64,000 bases of DNA from Nitrobacter vulgaris (GTDB lineage Bacteria; Pseudomonadota; Alphaproteobacteria; Rhizobiales; Xanthobacteraceae): the NCBI RefSeq assembly GCF_002028545.1, contig NZ_MWPQ01000058.1:1-64000 (forward strand). Reading direction: 5' to 3'. Under the pieces are notes generated by a model that worked only from the letters and a program-made list of their open reading frames with translations, did not search any database and was not told the origin of the DNA. Each line of letters opens with the position of its first letter. Positions within the stretch are counted from its first letter, which is position 1. A program made the translations under genes and the position numbers. Shown piece by piece: positions 9,493 through 19,212 of this stretch.

Positions 9493-10707
9493 TTACTCAC
9501 CCGCCTGGATCTTGCGGGCGAACTGCGGCGGAAACACCGTCGGTTCGACGGGCTCGACGATCCGTGGCGTCTCCGCCGCCGCCTCGTCCTTGCTGAAATC
9601 GAGTTCCTCGATCCTCATAGCCCGTTTGCCGATCTTACCGGCCGAGATCAGGACCTGCCTCACATCCTCGCTGACCTGATCGAAATGGCTGCCGAGCCTG
9701 TTGACCCGGTCGCGCAGGCGCTCGACATCACCCATCATGTTCATGACCTCGATCCGTACCTGATCCGCGGCATCGCGCATCCGCGCGTCCTTGAGAAGCT
9801 GTTGCATCACCTGAATCGCCAGCATCAAGAGTGACGGCGATACCAGCACGATCCGGGCACGATAGGCCTTCTGGATCACATCGTCGAAGCTGTCGTAAAT
9901 CTCGGCATAGACCGATTCCGATGGCACGAACATCAGCGCGGTGTCCTGGGTCTCGCCCGGGATCAGATATTTTCCGGCGATGTCGGTGACGTGCCGCATA
10001 ACGTCAGCGCGCAGCCGCTGAGTTCCGAGTTTCCTTTCGTCGTCGGTTCGGGCGTCGCGCAGCGCCGTCATCGCCTCAAGCGGAAATTTCGCATCGATGC
10101 AAAGCGGGCGCTGATCGGGGAGGAAGATTACGCAATCCGGCCGCTTACCGTTTGGCAGCGTATACTGAAAGGCGAACGAGCCCTTCGGCATTCCGTCCTG
10201 CACGATCGCCTCCATCCGCGCCTGCCCGAACGCGCCGCGCGACTGCTTGTTGGCGAGCACATCGCGCAGCGTCGTCACCTGCGTCGTCAGTTCGGTCAGG
10301 TTCTGGTGCGCGTTGTCGATAATTCCGAGCCGTTCGTGCAGCACCCGCAGACTGTCCATGGTGTTGCGTGTGGTCTGCTCCATCGACTGGCCGACGCGGT
10401 GGGTGACCGCGTCCAGCCGATCGCTGACCGCCCTCGCCATCTCCGCCTGTCGCCCTGCGAGCGCCTTGCCCATGGCATCGACACGGCCGGTGGCCTCGGC
10501 CTGCGTACGCATCATGTCGATGAGACGCTCCTCGAGTTCATCCGCGCGACTTGCTTGCGCGGTCGCCATTTCGGTTCCCCGGCGTCCCGAGCGCGCGATC
10601 ACGATCGCAATGCTCAGCAACAATGCCAGCGCCAGCGCGCCAAACGCGATCAGCACGGTGCCGGTCCGCACCGGCACATCGCCCAGCATGAAAAGAATGT
10701 CGCTCAT
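9493..10707 (-). CDS. rmuC: DNA recombination protein RmuC
   Basis: RmuC is a membrane-anchored, coiled-coil protein with a nuclease-like domain, linked to restraint of inverted-repeat recombination. The 404-residue protein has an N-terminal membrane helix (about 16-36), a long coiled coil (about 45-170) and the RmuC domain, with RGAFGQ.RME, LPNGKRPDCVIFLP, IDAKFPLEAM, LIPGETQDTALMFVPSE and SPSLLMLAIQVM. I chose the ATG giving MSDILFML; an in-frame extension of 17 residues lacks support. Confidence 0.92.
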   Translation of the reverse strand: MSDILFMLGDVPVRTGTVLIAFGALALALLLSIAIVIARSGRRGTEMATAQASRADELEERLIDMMRTQAEATGRVDAMGKALAGRQAEMARAVSDRLDAVTHRVGQSMEQTTRNTMDSLRVLHERLGIIDNAHQNLTELTTQVTTLRDVLANKQSRGAFGQARMEAIVQDGMPKGSFAFQYTLPNGKRPDCVIFLPDQRPLCIDAKFPLEAMTALRDARTDDERKLGTQRLRADVMRHVTDIAGKYLIPGETQDTALMFVPSESVYAEIYDSFDDVIQKAYRARIVLVSPSLLMLAIQVMQQLLKDARMRDAADQVRIEVMNMMGDVERLRDRVNRLGSHFDQVSEDVRQVLISAGKIGKRAMRIEELDFSKDEAAAETPRIVEPVEPTVFPPQFARKIQAGE

Positions 10708-10855
10708 CCGCCCATCGTAGCCGATTCGGCCATGTTCGCGAACGAAGAGCGAACACACGGAGTTAACGAAAGCTCAATGTGCCTGCTCATGACGGCCGGA
10801 CGGTCAATGCAGCTCGCGGATTGACCCGGACAGACTCGGGGATTACATCGCCGGC

Positions 10856-11383
10856 ATGGCCATTCGCGAAATCATCATTGTGCCGGACAAGCAGTTGCGC
10901 CTCGTGTCAAGGCCGATCGAAAAGGTCACGCCGGAAATCCGCAAGCTTGCCGACGACATGTTCGAGACCATGTACGACGCGCCGGGCATCGGGCTCGCCG
11001 GCATCCAGATCGCGCAGCCTGTCCGCATCGTCACCATGGACCTCGCCAAACGCGACGAAGAAGGAGAGACGAAACCGCGGCCGCGTGTTTTCATCAATCC
11101 GGAAATCCTCTCGGCTTCGGAGGAGCTGTCGGTCTATGAAGAAGGCTGCCTGTCGATCCCCGAATATTACGAGGAGGTCGAACGGCCGGCGCGCGTGCGG
11201 ATTCGCTTCACCGATCTTGACGGCAAGGTTCACGAGGAGGATGCCGAGGGTCTTTTCGCCACCTGCATTCAGCATGAGATCGACCATCTCAATGGCGTGC
11301 TGTTTGTCGATTACCTCTCGAAACTGAAACGCGACCGTGTGATGAAAAAATTCACCAAGGCCGCGAAGCTCGCCGCAAGATAA
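10856..11383 (+). CDS. def: Peptide deformylase
   Basis: This enzyme removes the N-formyl group from nascent proteins. The 175-residue protein has all three motifs: GIGLAGIQ (residues 45-51, with Gly for the more usual Ala), EEGCLSIP with metal ligand Cys98, and QHEIDHLNG with His140, Glu141 and His144. It is followed after 31 bases by fmt, the enzyme that adds the formyl group, the usual operon order. Confidence 0.97.
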   Translation: MAIREIIIVPDKQLRLVSRPIEKVTPEIRKLADDMFETMYDAPGIGLAGIQIAQPVRIVTMDLAKRDEEGETKPRPRVFINPEILSASEELSVYEEGCLSIPEYYEEVERPARVRIRFTDLDGKVHEEDAEGLFATCIQHEIDHLNGVLFVDYLSKLKRDRVMKKFTKAAKLAAR

Positions 11384-11414
11384 AGCGGTTTTTTGCCGCG
11401 CAGAAATCAATCAG

Positions 11415-12347
11415 ATGCCGCTTCGCCTGATTTTCATGGGCACGCCCGAATTTGCGGTGCCGACGCTGCTGCAACTCGTGGCCCACGGCCACGAGATCGC
11501 GGCCGTATACAGCCGCGAGGCGAGGCCCGCCGGCCGTGGCATGAAGCTGCAGCCGAGCCCGGTGGCGCGGGAAGCGCAGCGCCTCGGCCTCCCCGTGCTG
11601 ACGCCAAAAACGCTGAAGACGCCGGAGGCGCTGCTTGAGTTTCAATCGTTCGTCCCCGATGCCGCGATCGTCGTCGCCTATGGCATGATCCTGCCGCAGG
11701 CGATCCTCGGTGCGCCGCGATATGGCTGCTACAATCTGCACGCATCGTTGCTACCGCGCTGGCGCGGTGCTGCACCGATCAACCGCGCCATCATGGCCGG
11801 TGATGCCGAAAGCGGCGTCATGGTCATGAAGATGGATGCCGGCCTCGACACCGGCGAGGTGGCCCTGGCCGAGCGGATCACCATCACCGATGCGATGACG
11901 GCGTCGGATCTTCATGACGCGCTGGCGCCGCTTGGGGCTGATCTAATGGTGCGTGCGATGGCCTCGCTGTCGCGCGACGGCCTGCAGTTGACGAAGCAGA
12001 GCGAACAAGGCGTCACCTACGCTGCCAAGATCGATAAGACCGAGGCGCGCATCGACTGGAACAGACCCGCGCGCGACGTGCTGCGCCATATTCATGGCCT
12101 GTCGCCGTTTCCGGGCGCCTGGTGCGAGATGCCGGTGGATGGCGAGCCGGTCCGCGTCAAGCTCCTGCGTTGTGAGCTGGCGGAAGGCGCGGGATCGCCG
12201 GGGAGCCTCCTCGACGACCGCCTGACGGTCGCCTGCGGCGAAGGCGCGATCCGCATCCTTGAATTGCAGCGCGCGGGAAAGCCTCCGATGAAGGCCGGCG
12301 CCTTTCTGAACGGCACGCCGCTGACGCCGCCGCTGCGGCTCGTCTGA
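11415..12347 (+). CDS. fmt: Methionyl-tRNA formyltransferase
   Basis: Fmt formylates initiator Met-tRNA using 10-formyl-tetrahydrofolate. The 310-residue protein has the N-terminal fold ([12 protein letters not shown]), catalytic Asn107 and His109 in [16 protein letters not shown], and Asp145 in MDAGLDTGE. The C-terminal tRNA-binding domain begins near residue 205. It shares one base with the following truA in a TGATG junction, which implies translational coupling. Confidence 0.97.
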   Translation: MPLRLIFMGTPEFAVPTLLQLVAHGHEIAAVYSREARPAGRGMKLQPSPVAREAQRLGLPVLTPKTLKTPEALLEFQSFVPDAAIVVAYGMILPQAILGAPRYGCYNLHASLLPRWRGAAPINRAIMAGDAESGVMVMKMDAGLDTGEVALAERITITDAMTASDLHDALAPLGADLMVRAMASLSRDGLQLTKQSEQGVTYAAKIDKTEARIDWNRPARDVLRHIHGLSPFPGAWCEMPVDGEPVRVKLLRCELAEGAGSPGSLLDDRLTVACGEGAIRILELQRAGKPPMKAGAFLNGTPLTPPLRLV

Positions 12348-13084
12348 TGCCCCGCTACAAGCTGACCATCGAATATGACGGAGGTCCCTTCTGCGGCTGG
12401 CAGTACCAGGACAACGGTCCCTCGGTACAGGGCGCGCTGGAGGCGGCAGTGAAGGCGATTTGCGGTGATTGCGTCCGCGTGCACGGCGCGGGCCGCACCG
12501 ATGCCGGCGTCCATGCGCTGGCGCAGGTTGCCCATTGCGACATCGCGAAGCACTTCGTACCGAATCGATTGCGTGACGGGCTCAACGCGCACCTGCGCCC
12601 ACATCCGATCGGCGTGCTCGAAGCCGAGATCGTGCCCGACAACTTCGAAGCGCGCTTCTCAGCACGCCGGCGACATTACATCTATCGCATCGCCAATCGG
12701 CGCGCGAACCTCGCCATCGATGTCGGCCATGTCTGGCGCGTGCCGCGGTCGCTCGATGCGGAGGCGATGCACACGGCGGCACAGCGGCTCATCGGAAAGC
12801 ACGATTTCACGACATTTCGCGACACTGAATGTCAGGCGAAGTCGCCGGAGAAAACGCTCGATCAGCTCGACGTCGTCAGGAACGGCGACAGCGTCAACAT
12901 CATCACGTCGGCGCGTTCGTACCTGCACAGCCAGGTGCGCTCGATGGTGGGATCACTGGTGTGGGTCGGGCATGGCCGCTGGAGCGCAGATGACCTGTCC
13001 AACGCGTTGGCTGCGCGGCGGCGTGAAGCGTGCGGGCCGGTGGCGCCGCCCGACGGATTGTATCTTGTGCGGGTGGATTACTAA
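12347..13084 (+). CDS. truA: tRNA pseudouridine(38-40) synthase TruA
   Basis: TruA isomerises uridines in the tRNA anticodon arm. The 245-residue protein has the catalytic GRTDAGVHA motif with Asp52, RRRHYIYRI and the C-terminal [12 protein letters not shown]. It is the last gene of def-fmt-truA. Its TAA stop overlaps the stop of the convergent nucleosidase gene, so no intergenic space exists there. Confidence 0.96.
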   Translation: MPRYKLTIEYDGGPFCGWQYQDNGPSVQGALEAAVKAICGDCVRVHGAGRTDAGVHALAQVAHCDIAKHFVPNRLRDGLNAHLRPHPIGVLEAEIVPDNFEARFSARRRHYIYRIANRRANLAIDVGHVWRVPRSLDAEAMHTAAQRLIGKHDFTTFRDTECQAKSPEKTLDQLDVVRNGDSVNIITSARSYLHSQVRSMVGSLVWVGHGRWSADDLSNALAARRREACGPVAPPDGLYLVRVDY

Positions 13085-13641
13085 GAGCGAATCCGTTCCA
13101 GCGCATCCCAGAACAGGCCCTCGCCATCCTTCACATTGGCGGTCCAGTCCTGATGCGCGAGGTCGTTGGCGTCGTCGGTGATGAACTTGAACGCACGCCA
13201 CGGCAGGCCGTGCCGCCGGCACACCTGCGCCACCGCGAACAGCTCCATGTCGACGATGTCGATATTGTTCTCGATCAGCCACGGATCGGAGCTTGTGACA
13301 AAGCTGTCGCCGGTACCGCAGACGACACCGCCCTGGCCTGAAGTCAACAGATCAAGCTCCGGGGCGAACGGCGTACGTCCGCGCGGCGCCAGCGGCATCG
13401 CCATCATGTCGCGCTGGACGACGTTTGAAACCTCCACGAGACCCTGGAGCGTCTCATTGATCTTTCCCGCGGTACCGTAATTGATGACAAGTGACGGGTG
13501 CATCGTCAGCAGTGCCAGCGTGGTTGCGCTGGCGGCATTGATCTTGCCAACGCCGGTGTAGATCACCCGGACGCCATCGGGCGCGCGTGCCTTGTCGAGT
13601 TCGTCGTCGATGGCGGTGAGGACGAGGATTTTGTCGTTCAT
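13081..13641 (-). CDS. MTA/SAH nucleosidase-type nucleoside hydrolase
   Basis: This 186-residue protein of the PNP/UDP phosphorylase superfamily resembles 5'-methylthioadenosine/S-adenosylhomocysteine nucleosidases. It has an N-terminal acidic pocket (AIDDE, residues 10-14), GVGKINAA (30-37), NYGTAG (54-59), the DMEL motif with Glu133, and ITDDAND, whose Asp156/157 would be the general acid. It is shorter than the roughly 230-residue enterobacterial enzyme, so the exact substrate is uncertain. The ATG start overlaps the dapE stop by four bases (ATGA), placing it last in a dapD-DUF805-dapE operon. Confidence 0.85.
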   Translation of the reverse strand: MNDKILVLTAIDDELDKARAPDGVRVIYTGVGKINAASATTLALLTMHPSLVINYGTAGKINETLQGLVEVSNVVQRDMMAMPLAPRGRTPFAPELDLLTSGQGGVVCGTGDSFVTSSDPWLIENNIDIVDMELFAVAQVCRRHGLPWRAFKFITDDANDLAHQDWTANVKDGEGLFWDALERIRS

Positions 13642-14810
13642 GCGAAGTAGCGATCCAGCACGCCGCGGTAGATACGGGTCAGCCTTTCGAGATCGGCCAC
13701 CGGCGTACGCTCGTCGATCTGGTGCATGGTCTGCCCGACCAAACCAAACTCGATCACCGGGCAATAGTCCTTGATAAAGCGCGCATCCGAGGTGCCGCCG
13801 CCGGTGCTGAGCTCCGGTTTGCGGCCGGTGACCTCCTCTATGGCTGCGACCAGGAGATCGGTGAAGGGACCGGGCTCGGTCAGGAATACGTCGGCGTTCG
13901 ACGGCTCCCAGACGATGCGCGTTTGGACACGGTTACCCGCGGCTGTGGCAACGCGCGCCTCGATCAGCGCACGCAGCGATTCCTGACTGTGATGGTCGTT
14001 GAAGCGGATGTTGAACTTCGCGCGCGCCTGTCCCGGAATCACATTGGCCGCCGGATTGCCGACATCGACCGAGGTGAATTCCAGATTGGAGGGCTGAAAC
14101 TGAGCACTACCCCGGTCCAGCGGCTCACTGACAAGCGCGGTAATCAACGCGGCGATGTCCGGAATCGGATTTGACGCGCGATGCGGGTAAGCGACGTGGC
14201 CCTGCACGCCATCGACATAAAGCGTGCCGGACTGTGAGCCCCGGCGGCCGATCTTGATGCAATCGCCAAGCTCCTCGATATTGCTGGGCTCGCCGAGCAC
14301 GCAGTGGTCGAATTTTTCGCCGCGTGCAGCGGCCCATTGCATCAGCTTGACAGTGCCGTTGACGGCGATGTCTTCCTCGTCCCCGGTGATCAGGAACGAG
14401 ATCGAGCCGTCGCCGTCTTTCCCCGGCTGGCCGCCATGCTCCGCGAGATAGTCAAGCGCGGCGGCGACGCTGCAGGCGATTCCGCCCTTCATGTCGACCG
14501 TGCCGCGCCCATAGAGAAAACCATCAACCACGTCACCTGAGAACGCGCCACGGGTCCAGGCGTCCTCATCGCCTGGAGGCACGACGTCGGTATGGCCGGC
14601 GAACGCGATGTGAGGGCCGGTCGTGCCGATACGGGCATAGAGATTGTCGATATCAGCGGCGCCCGGTTCGCTGAAGGTGATGCGGTGGACATCGAAGCCC
14701 GCACCCTTGAGCAGCGTTTCCAGCACGCCGAGCGCGCCTGCATCTGCCGGCGTCACCGACGGGCAACGGACGAGATCGCGGGCGATGGAGAGCGCGTCGG
14801 ACGGCATCAT
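13638..14810 (-). CDS. dapE: Succinyl-diaminopimelate desuccinylase
   Basis: This M20-family zinc peptidase hydrolyses N-succinyl-L,L-diaminopimelate in lysine and peptidoglycan precursor synthesis. The 390-residue protein has [11 protein letters not shown] (His73, Asp75), VDMKGG with Asp106, and the GDEED motif with Glu145/146 acting as base and ligand. The first of two tandem ATGs overlaps the stop of the DUF805 gene (ATGA). The pathway partner dapD is two genes upstream. Confidence 0.95.
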   Translation of the reverse strand: MMPSDALSIARDLVRCPSVTPADAGALGVLETLLKGAGFDVHRITFSEPGAADIDNLYARIGTTGPHIAFAGHTDVVPPGDEDAWTRGAFSGDVVDGFLYGRGTVDMKGGIACSVAAALDYLAEHGGQPGKDGDGSISFLITGDEEDIAVNGTVKLMQWAAARGEKFDHCVLGEPSNIEELGDCIKIGRRGSQSGTLYVDGVQGHVAYPHRASNPIPDIAALITALVSEPLDRGSAQFQPSNLEFTSVDVGNPAANVIPGQARAKFNIRFNDHHSQESLRALIEARVATAAGNRVQTRIVWEPSNADVFLTEPGPFTDLLVAAIEEVTGRKPELSTGGGTSDARFIKDYCPVIEFGLVGQTMHQIDERTPVADLERLTRIYRGVLDRYFA

Positions 14811-15277
14811 TGCGGCGACGCTTCAAGTGGATCAGCGCCGAAGCGGTTTGGCCCTTGCGTGCCGCGCAGGCAGCCGAGTTCGATGATGATCCAGACGGTC
14901 ACCGCGAAATTCCCGACGTCAAGGATGAACTTGCTGCTGGGCGTCGTGGCAGTCTCCTGCAGCAAGCCGACGATGGCACTGACTCCCCAAAACACGAGCA
15001 TCCACCATCCGCTTTGGTCTCGGTCATGCAAACGCTTAATTCCCGTAGCTGTGCTTGACCATATCACCAATAGACCGACGACAACGAAGATCGCCATAAA
15101 CAAGTAGTTCACCGGCGCGCCGGTCGAAGGAGTAGCGTTCGAAATCTCAAGCCCTATGAGGGCTAAGGCAAAGACCAGGCAAGCAGTAAGAATGGCAAGA
15201 TTGATCAGCGCTACCCACCAGTATCTGGCTCGATTGATCCGGCCCTGAAAGCTGAACAGCAGCGTCGTCAGGTTCAT
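14807..15277 (-). CDS. DUF805 membrane protein
   Basis: This 156-residue inner-membrane protein has about four helices and the DUF805 signatures [13 protein letters not shown] at the N-terminus and [14 protein letters not shown] in the middle. The molecular function of the family is unknown. The chosen ATG has a GGAG site and the family-typical start MNLTTLLFS. It is inserted between dapD and dapE in the same operon, with a four-base overlap to dapE. Confidence 0.85.
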   Translation of the reverse strand: MNLTTLLFSFQGRINRARYWWVALINLAILTACLVFALALIGLEISNATPSTGAPVNYLFMAIFVVVGLLVIWSSTATGIKRLHDRDQSGWWMLVFWGVSAIVGLLQETATTPSSKFILDVGNFAVTVWIIIELGCLRGTQGPNRFGADPLEASPQ

Positions 15278-15297
15278 GCGCGGTCTCCGGAAGGCGC

Positions 15298-16143
15298 TCA
15301 GTCCCGCAACAGTTCGTTGATGCCGGTCTTGGAGCGAGTGCGTTCGTCGACGCGCTTGACGATGACTGCGCAGGCGGTGGACGGACCGGGCTGGCCGTTC
15401 TTCAACGGCTTGCCCGGCAGCGCTCCCGGTACCACTACCGCATATTCCGGCACTTCGCCCATGAAGATCTCGCCGGTTGCACGATCGACGATCTTGGTCG
15501 AGGCACCGAGAAAAACGCCCATCGACAGCACAGCGCCCTTGCGTACGATGACGCCTTCCGCCACTTCCGAGCGCGCACCGATGAAGCAATCGTCCTCGAT
15601 GATCACAGGCCCGGCTTGCAGCGGCTCCAATACACCACCGATGCCCGCGCCGCCGGAGATGTGGACCCGCTTGCCGATCTGGGCACAGGAGCCGACCGTG
15701 CACCAGGTGTCGACCATGGTGCTTTCGTCGACATAAGCGCCCAGATTGACGAACGACGGCATCAACACCGCGTTCTTCGCAATGAAGGCTGAGCGGCGCA
15801 CGATCGCACCCGGCACGGCCCGAAAGCCCGCGTTACGAAACCGGTTCTCGTCCCAGCCCTCGAACTTCGACGGCACTTTGTCCCACCACACGGCGTTGCC
15901 GGGACCGCCCGGAATAACGCTCATGTCGTTGAGGCGAAACGACAGCAGCACGGCCTTCTTGAGCCACTGATTGACGATCCACTTGCCGTCTGCCGCGCGC
16001 ACGGCGACGCGCACCTCACCCTTGTCGAGCAGGTCGAGCGCATGATCCACCGCCTCGCGCACCTCGCCTTTGGTCGCGGGGGTGACAGTCTCGCGTACAT
16101 CGAACGCGCCGTTGATGGTGGTTTCGAGCGAGGCGAGCGACAT
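15298..16143 (-). CDS. dapD: Tetrahydrodipicolinate N-succinyltransferase
   Basis: DapD succinylates tetrahydrodipicolinate, committing it to the succinylase branch of lysine/DAP synthesis. The 281-residue protein has the N-terminal helical domain (ending LLSFRLND) and a left-handed beta-helix made of hexapeptide repeats (about residues 105-235, with [22 protein letters not shown] and [10 protein letters not shown]). The start ATG follows GAGGA by six bases. An in-frame stretch of 24 codons upstream is judged non-coding. Confidence 0.95.
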   Translation of the reverse strand: MSLASLETTINGAFDVRETVTPATKGEVREAVDHALDLLDKGEVRVAVRAADGKWIVNQWLKKAVLLSFRLNDMSVIPGGPGNAVWWDKVPSKFEGWDENRFRNAGFRAVPGAIVRRSAFIAKNAVLMPSFVNLGAYVDESTMVDTWCTVGSCAQIGKRVHISGGAGIGGVLEPLQAGPVIIEDDCFIGARSEVAEGVIVRKGAVLSMGVFLGASTKIVDRATGEIFMGEVPEYAVVVPGALPGKPLKNGQPGPSTACAVIVKRVDERTRSKTGINELLRD

Positions 16144-16216
16144 CGGATTTCCTCGTGGCTTTACTGCGCGGTCGTAGTTTGTCAACGCGGTGTTCTCTTG
16201 GACGGAGGCAGACATG

Positions 16217-16930
16217 TCAAGCCGAGCGCGCCGTCAGCCCCGCCAGAAATCCGGAGAGGTCGTCGGTCACATGGTGGACATGCGGCGCGCCGCGGCCTTC
16301 CATTTCCCATTCCTCCCGCACCACCTCGCGCGTCCCGTCCGGCACCACCAGCACGGTCGTCATCCCCAGTTCATGCGGGACGACGAGATTGCGCGCCAGA
16401 TCCTCGAACATCGCGCTTTTCGCAGCATCGACGTGATGCCGTTCGAGAAAGCGACGATAAGTCCGCGGCGACGGCTTTGGCTCCATCTCCGCGGCAATGA
16501 TGTCGAACACGGCCTCGAAGTGATGACCGAAACCAAGCCGCTCCAGCACCTTACCGGCATGGGCGGTCGAACCGTTGGTCAGAATCAGCTTGCGGCCTGG
16601 AAGCCTTTCGATCGCCGCGCCCATCGCCGGATTAGGATCGAGCGGCGAGTGGTCGATCTGATGGACGTAAGCGAGATAGTCGTCAGGTGAGACGCCGTGC
16701 TCGGTCATCATGCCGCGCATGCTGGTGCCGAAGCGCTTGTAGTAATCCTTCTGGATGCGCCGGGCCTCGACGGGATCGACGTTGAGGAACTGGCCGATGT
16801 ATTCGCCGATCCGGGCGTCGACCTGCTGCCAGAGGTTGACGTGATGCGGATAGAGCGTGTTGTCGAGATCGAACACCCACGTGTCGATGTGACTGAAGCC
16901 GCGGTGTGGATGTTGCTGCGCGTCGATCAC
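16217..16930 (-). CDS. HAD-superfamily pyrimidine 5'-nucleotidase
   Basis: This 237-residue hydrolase has HAD motif I DLDNTLYP, motif II LTNGS, the lysine region [12 protein letters not shown] and motif III FEDLARN. It belongs to the pyrimidine 5'-nucleotidase group, predicted to dephosphorylate nucleoside monophosphates. The start is a GTG whose last bases overlap the argB stop (GTGA). The same frame is open far upstream inside argB, but that part is antibiologically arginine-rich and is not coding. It is co-transcribed with argB. Confidence 0.87.
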   Translation of the reverse strand: MIDAQQHPHRGFSHIDTWVFDLDNTLYPHHVNLWQQVDARIGEYIGQFLNVDPVEARRIQKDYYKRFGTSMRGMMTEHGVSPDDYLAYVHQIDHSPLDPNPAMGAAIERLPGRKLILTNGSTAHAGKVLERLGFGHHFEAVFDIIAAEMEPKPSPRTYRRFLERHHVDAAKSAMFEDLARNLVVPHELGMTTVLVVPDGTREVVREEWEMEGRGAPHVHHVTDDLSGFLAGLTARSA

Positions 16931-17823
16931 TTGTGAATCAGCGTTCCCGTACCCTGATCGGTAAAGAGCTCCAGGAGAACCGCGTGAGGAGTCTTTCCAT
17001 CGATGATGACGACGCCACCGACGCCCTGTTCGAGCGCGTAAATGCAGGTTTCGACTTTCGGGATCATGCCACCCGAAATAGTCCCGTCGGCGATAAGCTT
17101 GCGCGCGTCGCTGATCGAGAGCTCCGGAATGAGCTTCTTCGACTTGTCGAGCACGCCTGGAACGTCCGTGAGAAGCAAGAGACGCTTGGCTTTCAGCGCG
17201 CCTGCCACTGCCCCGGCGAAAATATCGGCATTGACGTTGAATGTCTGGCCGCCTTTTGAGGTAGCCAGCGGCGCCAGAACCGGAATCAGTTCGTGACCGA
17301 TCAACTGATTCAATAGCGTCAGATCGACGTGTTCGGGTTCGCCGACAAAGCCGAGATCGACGACCTTCTCGATGTTCGAATCCGGATCCGCCATCATTCG
17401 CGTAGCCTTCAAGGCGGTAACCATGTTGCCGTCCTTGCCGCAAAGTCCGACGGCCTTGCCGCCGGCCTCGTTAATGTAGCCAACCAGTTGCTTGTTGATC
17501 GAACCGGCGAGCACCATCTCGACGATTTCAATCGTCGCGGCATCGGTAATGCGCAGGCCGGCGGCGAACTCGGATTTTATCCCGAGCCGTTGCAGCATAG
17601 CCGCGATCTGAGGACCCCCGCCATGCACCACCACCGGATTGATCGCGGTCTGCTCGAGCAGCACGATGTCGCGGGCAAACTGGCGGGCGACCTCCTCCGA
17701 GCCCATGGCATGGCCGCCGTACTTGATGACGATGGTCTCCTCGTCATATCGCTGCATGTGCGGCAGCGCCTCGGACAGGATGCGCGCCTGATCGAGCGGG
17801 CTGATGCGGGATTCATCGGACAT
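16927..17823 (-). CDS. argB: Acetylglutamate kinase
   Basis: ArgB phosphorylates N-acetyl-L-glutamate in arginine synthesis. The 298-residue protein has IKYGGHAMG near the N-terminus for phosphate binding, VVHGGGPQI, and a C-terminal nucleotide-binding part with NVNAD and [10 protein letters not shown]. The length agrees with the arginine-inhibited hexameric form. It lies upstream of, and overlaps, the nucleotidase gene. Confidence 0.95.
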   Translation of the reverse strand: MSDESRISPLDQARILSEALPHMQRYDEETIVIKYGGHAMGSEEVARQFARDIVLLEQTAINPVVVHGGGPQIAAMLQRLGIKSEFAAGLRITDAATIEIVEMVLAGSINKQLVGYINEAGGKAVGLCGKDGNMVTALKATRMMADPDSNIEKVVDLGFVGEPEHVDLTLLNQLIGHELIPVLAPLATSKGGQTFNVNADIFAGAVAGALKAKRLLLLTDVPGVLDKSKKLIPELSISDARKLIADGTISGGMIPKVETCIYALEQGVGGVVIIDGKTPHAVLLELFTDQGTGTLIHK

Positions 17824-17881
17824 GAAGCTGATCTCTTGAGACTAATCTCTTGGCCGGCGGGATAAGCGGGTTCTGAGCAGT

Positions 17882-17976
17882 ATCGCTTCTGATTGAATCA
17901 GAAGCGAAGCTCAATCTTTATGTTTGACGCGTTTTCTTTACGCGAACCGGAATCCACTTCGCTCGAAAACGCTATA
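17882..17976 (+). repeat. Dispersed palindromic repeat, copy 3 (full length)
   Basis: This copy shows both modules. The hairpin CGCTTCTG-attgaat-CAGAAGCG is followed by a second imperfect stem, GCGTTTTC ... GAAAACGC, enclosing CACGCGAACCGG and CCACTTCGCTC. It lies between the DUF423 gene and argB and could terminate or process the transcript. Confidence 0.85.
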
Positions 17977-18011
17977 ACCGATTGGCGGCAGGACCGCAAA
18001 GCCGCTTCGGG

Positions 18012-18413
18012 TCAGGATCCAGACTGCTCGGAACGGGACGCCGCACGAGGCCAGATGGCGGCGATCGCGAGCAAAAACCAACCCAGAATCATCAGCGTTC
18101 CGCCGGACGGAGCGGCTCTCGGGAAAAGGTGGTGGTCGAGGAATTGCCGCACCGTCAAGTCCACGCTGAACAGGATTGCGCCTGCGGCAAAGCAGCTGGC
18201 AATCGCGAGACCGAGACGTGGGCGAATAATCTGCCGATCCGCCAGGAGCACCGCCAGCAGCGCGGCGGGAGCATGAAACAACAGCATCGACGAGGCCGAG
18301 AGCAGAAGTGTGCCCCCTGTCTTGTGCGCCGCGACCGCAGCCAGGATGACGCCGGCGCCGCCCATCAGCCCCGCCGCAAAAACGATGATCCGAAAACAGC
18401 AGAACTGCGTCAT
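18012..18413 (-). CDS. DUF423-like small membrane protein
   Basis: This 133-residue protein has four hydrophobic segments. It fits the DUF423/YgdD family, with GLMGGAGVILAAVAAHK at the N-terminus and a C-terminal GGTLMILGWFLLAIAA. Function is unknown. Its ATG overlaps the engB stop by four bases, so it is translated from the engB transcript. Confidence 0.75.
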   Translation of the reverse strand: MTQFCCFRIIVFAAGLMGGAGVILAAVAAHKTGGTLLLSASSMLLFHAPAALLAVLLADRQIIRPRLGLAIASCFAAGAILFSVDLTVRQFLDHHLFPRAAPSGGTLMILGWFLLAIAAIWPRAASRSEQSGS

Positions 18414-19063
18414 CGCTGAAGCTCTCCGATCAGGCGGGCCATGGCGGCGCGCAACTCCGGTATTCCGTAGCCCGTGCGCGACGACGTGACCAGCACATCC
18501 GGGAACGCTGCAGGATGTTTGGCGAGCAGCGCCTTGATCGCTTCGGTACGCTCCGCCATCTCAGCGGCCTTGACCTCGTCCGCCTTGGTCAGCACGATCT
18601 GATAGCTCACCGCGGACCTGTCGAGCGTGGTCAGGATGTCCTGGTCGGTATCCTTGATGCCATGGCGCGCATCGATCAGGACATAGACGCGCGCAAGGGT
18701 CGCCCGGCCGAGCAGGAATTGGTGGATCAGCGACGTCCACGACGCGATTTTGGCCTTCGGCGCCGACGCGAAGCCGTATCCCGGCATGTCGACCAGCCGG
18801 ACGTCGGCACCCTTGGGACCCTCGAAGAAGATCAGCTCCTGGGTTCGTCCCGGCGTGCGTGACGTTCGGGCCAGCGTGCTGCGCCCCGTCAGCGCGTTGA
18901 TCAGGCTCGACTTGCCGACGTTGGAGCGTCCGGCGAATGCGACCTCGAGGCCCGCCATGGGCGGTAACGTTTCGATCGACGGCGACGCCCAGATGAATTG
19001 CCAGTCTCCGGCAAACAGTCTTCGGCCTTGCTCGATCAGCTCCGTATCAAGGCCGGTTGTCAT
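18410..19063 (-). CDS. engB: Ribosome biogenesis GTPase EngB (YihA/YsxC)
   Basis: This essential small GTPase acts in 50S subunit assembly. The 217-residue protein has the P-loop GRSNVGKSS, the switch region TSRTPGRTQ, DMPGYGFA, and TKAD for guanine recognition. I start at the ATG giving MTTGLDTEL; a 14-residue extension upstream is possible but has no family support. The place between yidC and argB is the normal alphaproteobacterial order. Confidence 0.94.
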   Translation of the reverse strand: MTTGLDTELIEQGRRLFAGDWQFIWASPSIETLPPMAGLEVAFAGRSNVGKSSLINALTGRSTLARTSRTPGRTQELIFFEGPKGADVRLVDMPGYGFASAPKAKIASWTSLIHQFLLGRATLARVYVLIDARHGIKDTDQDILTTLDRSAVSYQIVLTKADEVKAAEMAERTEAIKALLAKHPAAFPDVLVTSSRTGYGIPELRAAMARLIGELQR

Positions 19064-19212
19064 GCGAAGAGGCCTTCCTGACTTGGCATTGCACCTTCGC
19101 GGCAAGATCAGCCGATTTTGCGCGGAGCGACGGAATCAGAAACGTTCCCGCCGATCATTGGACGGCTTCGTCCGCAATGCGCCCCCGCAACGATCGCAAG
19201 GCGGCGATCCGT

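Noticed and set aside
16931-17443. Upstream extension of the HAD phosphatase
   Set aside because: The frame is open inside argB, but the residues are Arg/Gly/Ser-rich and unrelated to HAD proteins. The GTG overlapping the argB stop is the sensible start.
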